This document shows positions 54,318-64,000 of a stretch of DNA of 64,000 bases, one piece after another (within the stretch, counting starts at the first letter, position 1; every line of letters starts with the position of its first letter). The notes beneath the pieces were generated by a model. That model searched no databases and had not been told where the DNA came from. It was given only the letters and a program-made list of their open reading frames with translations. The translations under genes and the position numbers were made by a program. Origin of the DNA: Ichthyophis bannanicus (Eukaryota; Chordata; Amphibia; Gymnophiona; Ichthyophiidae); contig CM066032.1 in the NCBI GenBank assembly GCA_033557465.1, positions 449,808,270 through 449,872,269 on the forward strand, in the 5' to 3' direction.

Positions 54318-54890
54318 AATCTACTACTACTATTAATCATTTGTATAGCACTACAAGGTGTACGTAGCGCTGTACATATAGATGTAAGACACAGTCCCTG
54401 CTCATCAGAGCTTACAATCTAATCAAGATGAAAAAACATTGCAAAACTGGGGACTAGAGTATGGCAAGATAAACCTAAGTAGTGGACAAGAGAATGAGGA
54501 GTATTAGGAGCAAAAAGCAGCCTCAAAGAGGTGGGTCTTCAGCCTGGACTTGAATGGGGCCAGAGAAGGGGCCCTACGCATTGACTTAGGTAGTTTGTTC
54601 CAAATATATGGAGCAGCAAGGTGGAATGAATGAAGTTTGGAGTTGGCAGTGGCAGAGCAGGGCACAGATAAAAGGGATCTGCCAGAAGAGCAGTTTTTCC
54701 CAGGAGGAGTGTAGAGTGAGATAAGAGAGGAAAGGTAGTGAGGAGCTGCAGAATGAATGCATTTGTAGATAAGTAGGAGAGGTTTGAATTGGATGCTGAA
54801 ATCGAAAGGGAGCTTTGAAGTGACTTTAAAAGAGGGGTTACGTGAGCATAGCAACACTGGCAGAAGATAAGCTATACAGCTGAGTTTTGA
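54318..54890 (-). mobile_element. L2-like LINE 3' end, antisense
   Basis: On the minus strand, RT C-terminal coding (PLLLIYKCIHSAAPHYLSSLI, LAAPYIWNKLPKSMR, SRLKTHLFEAAF) runs from about 54850 to 54504. It is followed by a 3' UTR with GTATAGCACTACAAGG-like sequence near 54343. It is 5'-truncated and its coding is open over 148 codons. Confidence 0.75.
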
Positions 54891-55625
54891 AGAGATTGAA
54901 GGGGAGAAAGATGATTCAGATATCAGCAAAGTCAAAGCACACATCTTCATTGAAAGAGAAACCCTCCAGTGATCACCAGATGGTGTGGTTCAGTATTAGG
55001 ACTAGGGCTGTTAGAATCCATTCAAAGGTAAGGTTCATAGAGGGCCAGTACCTCAGGGAGTCGTTAGCGGGATGGGAATAGCTGAGGGATGTAGAAAAAC
55101 AGTGGGAAAAACTGAAAGGGGATATTTTAAGGGCAACCAACCTTTTTGTTAAAATGGTAAATAAAGGTAAAAGGAAAAGGAGACCGCTATGGCTTTCAAA
55201 AGAAGTAGCTGAAAAAGTGAAGAAAAAGAGGGAGGCCTTCATGAAATACAAGAGATCACAGAGAGAGGAAGACAAGCATCTATATTTTGGAAAAACAGAG
55301 AAGCTAGCAAAGGATCTTAATATGTATACTTTAGAGGAAAGGTGAAATAGAGGTGATATGATTGAGACTTTTAAATGCCTCAGTGGTATAAATGCACAGG
55401 AGAGCATGCGGAAATATTTCTTTATGGAAAGAGTGGTAGATGCATGGAATAGTCTCTCAGTGGTGGTGGTAGAGATGAGGACAGTAACTGAATTCAAAAA
55501 AGCATGGGACAAACACGGAGGATCTCTAAAGGTAAAAAGGGGACTGTTGTAGTTGCTGATATGGAAGGACAGACTAGAATAGGCCATGTGGTCTTTTTCT
55601 GTCATCATATTTTCTATGTTTCTAT
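54890..55625 (+). mobile_element. CR1-like LINE fragment with internal deletion
   Basis: Endonuclease end (SDHQMVWFSI near 54972) and linker (KRKRRPLWLSKEVAEKVKKKREAFMKYK near 55165-55250) are followed directly by the C-terminus (MIETFKCLSG, RVVDAWNSLS, FKKAWDKHG), so the RT core is deleted between about 55320 and 55350. The 3' end has the TTTCTATGTTTCTA motif near 55612. It borders DIRS G. Confidence 0.7.
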
Positions 55626-55679
55626 TTTCCAGACCTGAGGAACCCCAGACATATATCTGTTCGCATAGCTTTCTAAGGT

Positions 55680-56703
55680 CTTGACCTTACCCAAGAGGTT
55701 AAGGGGATCCTTTTGGCTTCTAGGAAGCTCTCCACCAGACGTTCATAAGCTTTCAACTGGCGTAGATTTTTTTGTCTGGTGTTCCCAGAAGGATCTCGAT
55801 CCCTTTTCTCTTCAGTGGAGTCACTCCTCCAGTATCTCCTCCATCTGTAATCAATAGGTCTGAAGACCAACTCGGTGAGAGTGCACCTCAGTGAAATTGC
55901 AGCCTCTCACCACCTACTGGATGGGCAGCCCATCTCCTCTCAACTGCTAGTAGCCCATTTCATGAGACGTCTTCTGTCCAAACCGCACATTAAGCCACCT
56001 CCGGTAGCTTGGGACCTCAATGTCATTCTAGTGCAACTTCTCAAGCTGTCCTTTGAACCATTGGCCATGACCTCACTAAAGTTCCTGTCTTGGAAAATTA
56101 ATCTTCTTAATTGCCCTCACTTCAGCTAGATGCATTAGTGAGCTTCAGACTTGAGTGGCAGACCCATTCTATACCCGGTTCCGCCATGACAAAGTCATAT
56201 TTAGGTCTCACCGTCACTTTATGCCGAATGTGGTGGTTTCCTTTTCATTTAAAGCAGTGAATTTTCCTTCCAGTCTTCTTTCCCAAACCGCACGTATCTT
56301 GAGCGGAAGCAACCCTGCACACTCTTGATTGCAAGCATGCATTGGCTTTCTATCTCCAAAGGACTCACGATCACTGCAAAGCTTCGCAGCTGTTCATCTC
56401 CTTCGACCCTAGTCACATGGGTCCCCCTGTATCTAAGCACACACTCCAGATGGAGAGCAGACTGCATCTCATTTGCCTCTGATAAAGCAGGACTCTCCCT
56501 AGAAGGGCATGTCACTGCTCACAATGTTTGTGCCATGGCTACCTCAATTGCAAATCTACTCTTGGTTGCCATTGACGAGATATGCAAAGCAGCAACTTGG
56601 TCTTCTGTCCATTCCGTTGCTGCCCATTATTATCTGGAGGAGGACTCCTGTCGGGATGCTATGTTTGGGCAGGCTGTACTCCAGCACCTTTTTCAGACTT
56701 AGA
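55680..56703 (+). pseudogene. DIRS G tyrosine recombinase, broken
   Basis: Recognisable pieces: LLASRKLSTRRS near 55715, GLKTNSVRVHLSEIAAS near 55857, RPPPVAWDLNVILVQLL-like near 56000, and SWKINLLNCPHFS near 56090. The arginine motif is damaged (stop, MH, stop at about 56120-56135, where SARRISELQ belongs). Later pieces are CHGYLNCKSTLGCH and a decayed CNAATW...YYLEE region near 56590-56640. Active-site residues are lost. Confidence 0.7.
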
Positions 56704-57349
56704 GGCAACTCCTACCCTCCATCCCTGACTTTGGCGATACCAGAAATCCATGAGGGATCCATGACCTCTTCAAGCCTACTCCGAGGCAAACTTCCACTTG
56801 TTCTGAGATTACTGCATCTGGGAGCTAGGGAGTCCCATATGTAAAGACTACATTTCTCCTTGTTCCTGGAGATAGTGTAGTTATTCAGCTGTAACAGGTG
56901 ATCTCCGGGAACAGCAGGAATTTAGTCTTCACAACTCGCCTTCCTCCTCTAGGAGTTGTAGTGTTTCTTTTAATCTCCAGGAACAAGCAGGAATGAGTCT
57001 TCACATATGGGTACGTCGGTACCGACGGAGTCTGCGCGGGAACGCTTCCCAGCGTCCAATCAAAGAGCTTTTGGAAGCATCCCACCACGCCTGTGTGCTG
57101 CCTTCCCGCCTTTCCCAACTGCCTCTCCTCAGTTTTTGTTTTTCCGCGGAGCCGGCAGGACGTCGTCCTGTCACCGCAGAAAATTCTTGTTTTTATTTTT
57201 TAGTTTTCTTGTGGTCGCGGCTGTCTTCCCGATGCCACCGGTACCGCCGGTGTTTTCTTTTCTTGAAAAATTTTCCTTTTCCATGGGATATTTTTTCTTC
57301 ATAATGTCCCACGGTCTCTTAGGCCTTTAAGGACTCTTCTTTTTCCTTC

Positions 57350-59635
57350 ATGGAACCGCCAGGCACTTTCTCCAAGAAATGTTCACACTGTGGCGGTGCA
57401 ACTTTATTTTTAGACCCTCAAAGTCGGTGTCTAACCTGCTTGGGTCCTGACAACAGTTTGGTGAGAAGAGGTCTTCAACATCGAGGTTCCTTCGATACAC
57501 GGTTGCCCTCTAACTTCGGGGCACCGTCCCCTTCTTCTTCCACACAGAATCAGGTAACCCACAAACAGTCTGTTAAGACTAGCCAGTCCTCGAGTGGTAG
57601 GTCTCATGCACAGCATGAAGACGGCTTCAGCCTTGCCCTCGAGGGCCCACTGGCTTCAAAACCCCGGCGGGAGTCTTCGGTCTCCAAAGCAGATAAGGGG
57701 TTTCAGGTTGTTCCTGAGGTTCACCCCTCACAGAACATACCTCAGCCGTGTCCGGTGGTGGCATCCGCTTCGAGCGGTACCGGTACCCCGGCATCGGCAC
57801 TGGTGTTGGATGAAACACTCCTCACCAGGGATCGTCATCTGGCATCCTCGGTGCCTTCAGGACCAGTGGATACACTCCAGACTGACTTTCCATTATCGGT
57901 ACCATCACCGATACTACCACCGCCATCGGTACCCTCCAGATGTGCATCGATAGACTCGCTTCCTTCGATGCCGAGTCTGGAATCGATCTCCAGTCTGGAG
58001 GACTGGGTACCGACTCGCCTTGGTACCGGCTCTCGGCGGTACCGAAGGCTCGGTTCTGATGATTCGGATCCACAACTCTCGGTTCCTTCGAGGTCGATTG
58101 AGTTGCCACTGGTTGACCTTCCTTCACCGGTGTCAGACACGGTACCGAGATCGGTACCGACGACCTCATTACCTTTACGGTCGGTACCTTCCATGCTTCG
58201 TTTATCAGGCTCTCTGCCCTCGATGCTGAGTTTGGAATCGATCTCTAGTCTAGAAGACTCGGTACCAATAGGTTTTGGTACCGACATTGATCGATACCAG
58301 TGCTTCGGTACCGAGGATAGTGGCCGGAGGTTTTCGGTCACCTCAGTACCGATTGAATTGTCACCGATGACTACTCCGATGTCTTTGTCGGTCTCGACTC
58401 CGACATCGGTACTGGTATTGACATCGGTACCGGTATCCACAGTAGCATCGTGGCCAACTCCTGCCATGCTTTTTTCAACAGGATCGCTCCCTTCTATACC
58501 AAGCTTGGAGTCGATACCTGGCATGGACAATGTGGTAATGATGGTCGCTGCTCCTGACAGCCAGTACCGGCGACCATCCCTTAAGCATTCCACACTGCAC
58601 CGTGCAGGATCTTCTATTCCTATATATTTGGATAGCTCTGTCGGTGCTCAGGCTAGTTCTTCAGATCTAACCTGTCCAAGGGAGATTCCTGTTGGGGATC
58701 CCTCTTTTCAGAGTTTCCTCCTGGATATAGCAAGATCTCTTGCCATTCGTATCCCAGGACATGATCCTGCACAAGGCTCTGTTTCTACCAAAGCAAAGGA
58801 GAACATACTGCTTCCTTTGCATCATTCCTTGCAGGATCTCCTTCTAGGAATGTGGGAAACACCTTGGAGGGTACCCCCACCTTCCAGAGCAACTGATCTC
58901 TTATATCAGGTGCCCCCCTCTCCAGGGTTTCAAAAGACTCAACTTCCTCATCATTCCATAGTAGTGGAATCAGCAATGAGGCGGGTAAAGAGTAAGAAAA
59001 AGCACTCTTCTTATCCGCCAGGTCGTGAGTCTAAGACACTAGATGCCTTTGGACGTCAAACCTTCCAGACATCTATGCTTTCTGCAAGAATTCTCTCATA
59101 TATTTTTTATATGAGTCTATCTCTTGAGGAGGTCACAAAGCAATTACATCTTTTGACTCCTTCCCTTCCAGAGTCCAAGACGGCAGGCTATTCTTCACTG
59201 CTCAAGCATCTTCAGAATATCTCTTGGTTTCTTACTCGTGCTTCCCTAGACTCTTTTGAGTCTGTTAGCAGGACTTCTGCTATAACTATAGGGGCACGAC
59301 GTAGAGCCTGGCTCCAAGCTTCAGACTTGGACATATGGGCACAGCAAAGACTGGGACATACTCCTTGCACTGGAGACAATCTTTTCAACAAGGAGTCTTT
59401 ACGTCAGGTTACTCAGTTGTCCACTGACTTACCTGTTCCTAGGGGCTGTTCTGCACCTTCTTCTGTCCCAGTAGGTAGGAAATGTCCTGCCAAACTTTCT
59501 TCCCGTAGGAGAAGAAGGTTTTATGCATCATCTGCCCATCATACAGATGTTCCCAAACAAGGGAAGCATCGTCCTGGTCTGCAGAATTCAACCTCTCACC
59601 AGGCTCAGCAAACCCAGCAACCACAGGGTTTCTGA
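57350..59635 (+). CDS. DIRS C gag, intact (761 aa)
   Basis: The ATG at 57350 starts a frame unbroken to the stop 59633-59635. The N-terminus has two CxxC pairs (CSHC and CLTC, residues 11-30), a likely zinc ribbon. Residues about 60-420 are low-complexity and S/P/V/T-rich, with repeated SVPS/SLPS-type motifs coded by recurring TCGGTACC. From about residue 430 to 680 lies the conserved helical region (SFQSFLLDIARSLAI, AMRRVKSKKKHSSYPPGRES, SLEEVTKQLHLLTPSLPESK, SVSRTSAITIGARRRAWLQ) shared with F gag. The C-terminus is basic (RRRRRFYAS) with a Q-rich PQGF end. The role is presumed structural, packaging element RNA. The ORF is intact despite missing pol. Confidence 0.85.
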   Translation: MEPPGTFSKKCSHCGGATLFLDPQSRCLTCLGPDNSLVRRGLQHRGSFDTRLPSNFGAPSPSSSTQNQVTHKQSVKTSQSSSGRSHAQHEDGFSLALEGPLASKPRRESSVSKADKGFQVVPEVHPSQNIPQPCPVVASASSGTGTPASALVLDETLLTRDRHLASSVPSGPVDTLQTDFPLSVPSPILPPPSVPSRCASIDSLPSMPSLESISSLEDWVPTRLGTGSRRYRRLGSDDSDPQLSVPSRSIELPLVDLPSPVSDTVPRSVPTTSLPLRSVPSMLRLSGSLPSMLSLESISSLEDSVPIGFGTDIDRYQCFGTEDSGRRFSVTSVPIELSPMTTPMSLSVSTPTSVLVLTSVPVSTVASWPTPAMLFSTGSLPSIPSLESIPGMDNVVMMVAAPDSQYRRPSLKHSTLHRAGSSIPIYLDSSVGAQASSSDLTCPREIPVGDPSFQSFLLDIARSLAIRIPGHDPAQGSVSTKAKENILLPLHHSLQDLLLGMWETPWRVPPPSRATDLLYQVPPSPGFQKTQLPHHSIVVESAMRRVKSKKKHSSYPPGRESKTLDAFGRQTFQTSMLSARILSYIFYMSLSLEEVTKQLHLLTPSLPESKTAGYSSLLKHLQNISWFLTRASLDSFESVSRTSAITIGARRRAWLQASDLDIWAQQRLGHTPCTGDNLFNKESLRQVTQLSTDLPVPRGCSAPSSVPVGRKCPAKLSSRRRRRFYASSAHHTDVPKQGKHRPGLQNSTSHQAQQTQQPQGF

Positions 59636-62054
59636 TCAGTCTCCATCAGATGCTTGTGACTCTTGGAGTTAGAATCTGCAGTTGCTTCTTCTCAATAGAG
59701 GCAATCCACTGCTGTCATTCTAAATCCTAGACATGGATCTCTTCCCAAAAGACATCCATTTTTTCTATGTTCTATGAGCTGTCAGGATGTTCATGCTTAT
59801 AGGTTACAGGGTTCTCCTCTTCTTCCTGCTAGGGAAAGAGGTCTAACCACTATCAAACGATAGTTTCCTGTGCCAGCATGTCTTTTTTCCTTTCTATAGA
59901 CTTACTACTTGTAAGTCTTCTTCAGCTCCATTCTCTTTACCCTCTTACCAGGTTTTTCCTCTGTAAGAGCGGTTTTGCTTCACTGGAGGGCTTTTCTTCA
60001 TCCTCTCTAGTTTTGTTACTTTTCCAGTGCGGAGTTCTCCTCTCTGAGTTGACTCCTCTTTTTTAATCTTGCTTTGAGGCAGTTCATCAGACATGTCCAG
60101 AGTTTCTACTCCTGTTCTGTCTGTTCTTTCTGTTTTTAAACAGTAAGATTCTTTCTGCTGTCTGGCAAGCAGCTGCCAATGCAGGAGCCTTAATGTTTGG
60201 ACCACTGGTTCTTGTCCACCAGCAACCAGATTTGTCCTCCTCTAACATTCTGTCTGGTCTTAGTAGTGGCTCCAAGTCAGTGCTGTCATCTGTCTTGGAA
60301 ATTTTTTCACTACAAGCTTGTTGGATTGTCTTCTCTTTCTGCCATCTCCATTCCCCTGGGTTTGGCAGCATAGTTGACATAGATATTGGCTCTCCAGCAG
60401 CCAGTTCTATCTCCTCATTCTCCTGCATCATGCTCTCTGCAATTCTACAGAGAAGCTCTCCACTATGGGCCCTTGCTAGAGAGCATGGGGTTTTTTTCTC
60501 CAACAGTTATTCTAGATGATTGAAAAAGGCTTTTTCAGTCATGTCTCCCATGACTAGAAAGGTTCTCCCTTTTTTCACTATCTCCTTTTTAATATAAAGG
60601 ACATAGGCCTTCTCTTACGTGAAAGCTTAAGAAGTTGCCCATTCCCTGCTTTGGTCCATACTATTTCCAATCGGGAATATGCTTTTCTCCTTGCAGTTTG
60701 TCCCCATGGTAAGAATGCATGATACCTCTTTGCCCTTAAGCAGGTCAGCATGGTATCTCATTTTTATGCGTCTTCTGTTCACTTACCATGCTAGAGTTCT
60801 GGAATACTCGGGACTTGCTAGCTGCAGACTGATTTCATCCTCTGCTTTTCACGTAACCATCCTGGTTATTTCACTAGCTAGCATCCCTGTAGCTCATAAC
60901 CAGTGGGAATAGATTCTCAAGTAGGTTCCACCTTCTTGTTATTAGATGAATCTTTCCTCTCCACATTTCCTATGTGAATACCGTTCTGTAGGCATATCTC
61001 TGTCTGCTTCTTGCAGACACCCATATAGAGGCCTATATATATATTAATATCTATAGTATACATCTTACAGATGTCTATGTCTATCTTTTGTGTGTATTTT
61101 ATGCCCTTTCATATCTCACTATAGATATATTCTTATACGTATATCTATATCTATATATCTATATCTATATCTATATATCTATATATATATATATATATGT
61201 GTATCTGTCGAGATATTTTATCGGTAGATATGTATTCTGCATTTATCTACCTGACTGTCGAGGCTCATATAGCTATATGATTCTGTCAGATGGGCTTTAC
61301 CCATACCTATGCTATCCAGCATGTTTGGGGTTCTACACTCACAACCACTTCTGTGGTAGTTAACAACTTCCACCATAACCTTAAGGTTTCGATACCTCTG
61401 AAGCTCTCCATGTTCCAGTATCTCTCCTAGCTGACTCCAGTTAGGAGAGACATTGCGGATCTTCAGCTAATCACAGGCTCTAACGCCTCAGGCGTTTGTC
61501 CTTTCTTTTGGGATACAAGGGGTTTCCATACCTTTTCCTCCCACAAGGACTGTGCCTGTTTGTCCAATTCGGTCGGCCTTCTCTTTTTGCTCACAAGGGT
61601 AAGCCACTCTGTCGCCAAAAGAGTTTGGCTTTTATCATAAAGCCTTCTGCTGAAGGCCCACCGTTTTTGGTACTACCCCAGTTATTACCGGGGTCCCCTC
61701 TTACCTTTCAAGAATCTGACCTCCACTGTTTTTTCCTACAGGTTTATTACCTCCACTTCACAGTGAGGTCCTCCTTGAGGTTCCTCTACTGGGTTCCCCA
61801 GTAGATCCCATGAACCTCTTTACTGCTGTGTAATCCTGTTAGGGGAGGTCCATATTGCAGTATTTCTTTCAATATCATTGATGATAATTATCATCCGCAC
61901 ATGGACTCCTTGTCTGCAGTCCTATGCTTGGTTAGCTGTTCCACAGCACCTTTCTTCCTTCAACTCCTACCCTCCATCCTCAGGATGCCTGGTGTTGTGG
62001 GGGATAGCATGTTCCAACCTATGACATGCTGGGACTCCAGGCATCTTAGCTTGG
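59636..62054. other. Non-coding interior of DIRS C
   Basis: No RT or YR frame. At about 60447-60485 a 38-bp block (GAAGCTCTCCACTATGGGCC...AGAGAGCATG) resembles the RNase H region of DIRS A at about 1612-1650, the one possible pol trace. The rest resembles no other sequence in the window. It includes a TA/CTATAT microsatellite at about 61125-61199. Confidence 0.55.
61125..61199. repeat. CTATAT/TA microsatellite
   Basis: Runs of TATATCTATATC and TATATATATA. The Tyr/Ile-rich ORF across it is a product of the repeat. Confidence 0.9.
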
Positions 62055-62415
62055 GAGTCCCCATATGTGAAGACTCATTCCTGCTTGTTCCTGGAGATAG
62101 CACAGTTACTTACCTGTAACAGGTGATCTCTGGGAACAGCAGGAATAAGTCTTCACAACCCATCCACCTCCCCAGGAGTTGTATCTCTATCTATCTTTCC
62201 TTTCCTCTCTCTCTCTTTGTCTCAGCTTTAAAACTTAACTGAGGAGAGGCAGTTGGGAAAGGCGGGAAGGCAGCACGCAGGCGTGGTGGGATGTTTCCAA
62301 AAGCTCTTTGATTGGACGCTGGGAAGCGTTCCCGCGCAGACTCCGTCGGTACCGACGTACCCATATGTGAAGACTTATTCCTGCTGTTCCCAGAGATCAC
62401 CTGTTACAGGTATGT
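62055..62415 (+). repeat. DIRS C internal complementary region and right inverted repeat
   Basis: ICR at 62055-62160 has the CTTACCTGTAACAGGTGATC centre; the right repeat at 62228-62415 pairs with 56978-57145. The block is nearly identical to 3300-3664 of copy A, which shows the same family. Confidence 0.85.
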
Positions 62416-62640
62416 AACTGTGCTTTCTCCCTCTCCTCAGCTGAGTTTGTAGCTGAGAAAGGAGTTGGGAAGGCGGGAAGGCTGTTGTGCAGGCGCAGTG
62501 GAATGCTCCCCAAAACTTTCCAATTGGGCATTGGTGAGTGTTCCCGCATGGGCTCCATCGGTACCAATGTCACCCATATGTGAAGACTAAATTCCTGCTG
62601 TTCCCAGAGATTACCTGTTACAGGTGAGTAACTACACTTT

Positions 62641-62830
62641 ATTTTACCATTGTTTTATATCGCTCTATCATTTTAGTCAAAGCGGTATACATTGTAACTT
62701 AAACTTGATAATGTACATTAAACAGGGTCATTGTAACTTGGATTCCTCTGAGGCAATGGAGGGTTCATGACTTGGGACCCCTGCAATTGCTGTGAGGTTT
62801 AAAACCCTAGTGCTCCCTGTGGTGGTGATT
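62641..62830 (-). mobile_element. SINE/LINE tail fragment, antisense
   Basis: It begins ATTTTACCATTGTTTTATATCG and has AGTCAAAGCGGTATACATTG and GAGGCAATGGAGGGTT, equivalent to the antisense SINE at 8694-8984 (TCAAAGCGG, GGGCAATGGAGGGTTAAGTGG). The tRNA-like head is decayed. Confidence 0.6.
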
Positions 62831-62869
62831 ATTCACTACTGGGGATGGATACAAGCAGGTCTTCTCTCT

Positions 62870-63690
62870 CACCCATCTATGTACGTCTTTTGTGATGTTG
62901 TTGTTTGTAATGTCTCAGCAAGCAAGGGTACGCGAGCAAAGCGGACATTAGGCTAGTGTGATTGAGCTGGGGAGGCCACCACTGTTCCCTCTAAGCTGTG
63001 CGCGTGTGCGCGCGCACACACCTCACCGAGCGAGCGCACATACTTTATAACAGAGCGCACAAAAATTACGGTTCTGATTCTGATAGAAAACAACACAGAC
63101 ATCTTAAAATTTAAAAGTTGTTGTGTATTTATGGTTTTCACAAGTTCTACAATATTTTCTAGTGCAATCAATGTGGTGTACATACTGTATTCTGACGTGT
63201 AGTCAAATTTTAAGGTATATAACTCCGAGTGTCATTATGTGGCGCACAAAAATTTAACCTTCCTTCAAAAGCTGCACCGCTGATATTTTATGCGCACACA
63301 GCCTACAGAAAATTAGAGGGAACATTGGAGGCCACCACATAGCCACATTGGTTAGAATAGTGGGTGGGGGGGGGGGCTGAAAAACCGTGATTCATTGAGT
63401 GACACAGTTGGGTTAGCTGTGCCTGTGAATGAGCTCCCTTGCTGTATGACTGGGGTTCCTGGACTCGTCCAGAGAGAATGTCAGTCTTGCTAGTTCCACA
63501 ATGGGTTGAGAATGATTACAAGTGCAATGTTTGTGTGATTGTTAACTGTTTCTGAGCTATGTTGTTTTTGGTTCCTTATGTTGTGAATAAAACTGCGGCC
63601 AAGTATTAGCACTAATATTAGATATCATATTTGTTCCCTGTCTGGGCTTCCATCCTGAGGGGGATTTGGCAGGTGGAAAAAATTCGGACA
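62870..63690 (+). mobile_element. Possible LTR, split by a hAT MITE
   Basis: Sequence on both sides of the hAT copy could be one LTR. Near 63585 GTGAATAAAACTGCGGCC has a polyadenylation signal followed by the GC-rich step common in gypsy LTR ends, and TTTGGCAGGTGG near 63665 could be a primer site. No second LTR and no coding sequence are seen. Confidence 0.25.
62980..63327. mobile_element. hAT MITE, 348 bp
   Basis: Terminal inverted repeats CACTGTTCCCTCTAA and TTAGAGGGAACATTG are flanked by perfect 8-bp duplications GAGGCCAC (62972-62979 and 63328-63335). Alternating GCGCGCACACA blocks lie inside. No transposase. Confidence 0.85.
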
Positions 63691-63889
63691 CAGGGACACG
63701 GCTGCCTATGTAAGACTACTAAAACGGTTGGATCAATAGGTGGGCTGGGCCTGTTGCCTTTTTGGCAGTGCTTTTTGACAAGGTGAAGAAGACTTAAGTG
63801 TGACTGAGAAGGTAATGAAAAGCAGCTTTATGGTTTATTAAAAACGTGATATACTGCCCTTCGTAACATTAGGGCAGTATCCCCATATA

Positions 63890-64000
63890 CTTTTCAGGCC
63901 CAATATTCCGCAGTGGCGGCTAGCTATTGCCACTGAACTTAAAACGTGGATATTGACTGCAGTGGCCATATCGGGGCTCCAACAGTGAATATCCAGGTTA
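63890..64000. mobile_element. Palindromic MITE-like repeat, partial at window end
   Basis: It shares GTGGCGGCTAGC and CAGTGAATATCCAGGTTA with the repeat at 51935-52385. The rest lies beyond the window. Confidence 0.5.

Larger units (their letters stand above)
56978..62415 (+). mobile_element. DIRS element C: gag-only non-autonomous DIRS
   Basis: The left inverted repeat (56978-57145) and right inverted repeat (62228-62415) are almost perfect complements: CACATATGGGTACGTCGGTA at the left and GTCGGTACCGACGTACCC at the right. An ICR lies at 62055-62160. Inside is an intact 761-codon gag ORF, then about 2.4 kb with no RT or recombinase reading frame. It is structurally complete, but the enzymes are gone, so it would have needed proteins in trans. 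It sits inside DIRS G. Confidence 0.85.
55626..62640 (+). mobile_element. DIRS element G, split by DIRS C
   Basis: G begins with the methyltransferase-like start (GTPDIDLF-type, 55635-55680), jumps to recombinase (55680-56703), then its ICR (56838-56977). DIRS C interrupts it at 56978-62415. Its right inverted repeat follows at 62416-62640 (CGGTACCAATGTCACCCATATG near 62560). The 5' part of G is absent. All coding parts are broken. Confidence 0.75.

Noticed and set aside
56885..57330. Small ORFs around the DIRS C left inverted repeat
   Set aside because: They lie in terminal-repeat sequence and recur (on the other strand) at the right repeat, so they reflect repeat composition and are not genes.
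61088..61363. A Tyr/Ile-rich 91-codon ORF
   Set aside because: It is translation of a CTATAT microsatellite.
1..64000. Endogenous retrovirus or other viral insertion with env
   Set aside because: I found no envelope-like ORF and no retroviral RT; LTR-type traces are limited to a gypsy gag-protease remnant and weak LTR candidates.

Overview
The window looks like vertebrate chromosomal DNA, most likely from an amphibian. A caecilian is my best guess, because DIRS-type tyrosine-recombinase retrotransposons occur together with CR1, L2-like, L1, Gmr1-like Ty3/gypsy, tRNA-SINE and hAT families. The species is inference. There are no bacterial-type genes. The only host gene I can support is FER, the F-BAR non-receptor tyrosine kinase. 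Two consecutive + strand coding exons, 20871-21044 and 51374-51473, encode part of the F-BAR domain. Everything else is intron, and most of it is transposable element.

Upstream intron (1-20870): a truncated DIRS copy (A, 1-3664) with RT, RNase H, tyrosine recombinase, internal complementary region and right terminal repeat; a small hAT MITE (4025-4206); a Gmr1-like gypsy gag-protease remnant (about 5265-7170); a three-level nest of an antisense L2-like LINE holding a sense L2-like LINE holding a SINE (7298-10525); a CR1 copy split by a 6.4-kb full-length but broken antisense L1 with a 16-bp target duplication (11526-17927); then L2 and SINE fragments up to the FER exon.

Intron between the two exons (21045-51373, 30.3 kb): about 25.6 kb of it is one old DIRS element, E (21185-46770). 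Its two inverted ends can still be paired. Later insertions have exploded it: a compact recombinase-only DIRS (22809-24815), a SINE/LINE tail, a nearly complete DIRS B (25400-31513), a LINE (32507-37056) itself holding an unclassified 1.4-kb insert, a CR1 tail, a DIRS F (37726-43090) interrupted by an ORF1-only L1-type element (38144-39733), and a second ORF1-only element (43965-45921) with an intact 334-codon ORF, 172-bp tandem promoter-like repeats and a perfect 17-bp target duplication. A 1.9-kb non-autonomous hAT with a large palindrome (48843-50762) lies between E and the next exon.

Downstream intron (51474-64000): a palindromic MITE-like repeat, a diverged internally deleted DIRS-like element H (52390-54300), antisense L2 and sense CR1 fragments, an old DIRS G whose right end was split by DIRS C (56978-62415), then a SINE tail, a 348-bp hAT MITE and a possible LTR. 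Element C has both inverted repeats and an intact 761-codon gag, but no RT or recombinase: apparently a gag-only non-autonomous DIRS.

The main interest is the diversity of DIRS derivatives (complete, gag-only, recombinase-only, diverged), the repeated insertion of DIRS into DIRS, and the half-L1 (ORF1-only) elements. Internal boundaries are by eye and may be off by tens of bases unless a target duplication is given.
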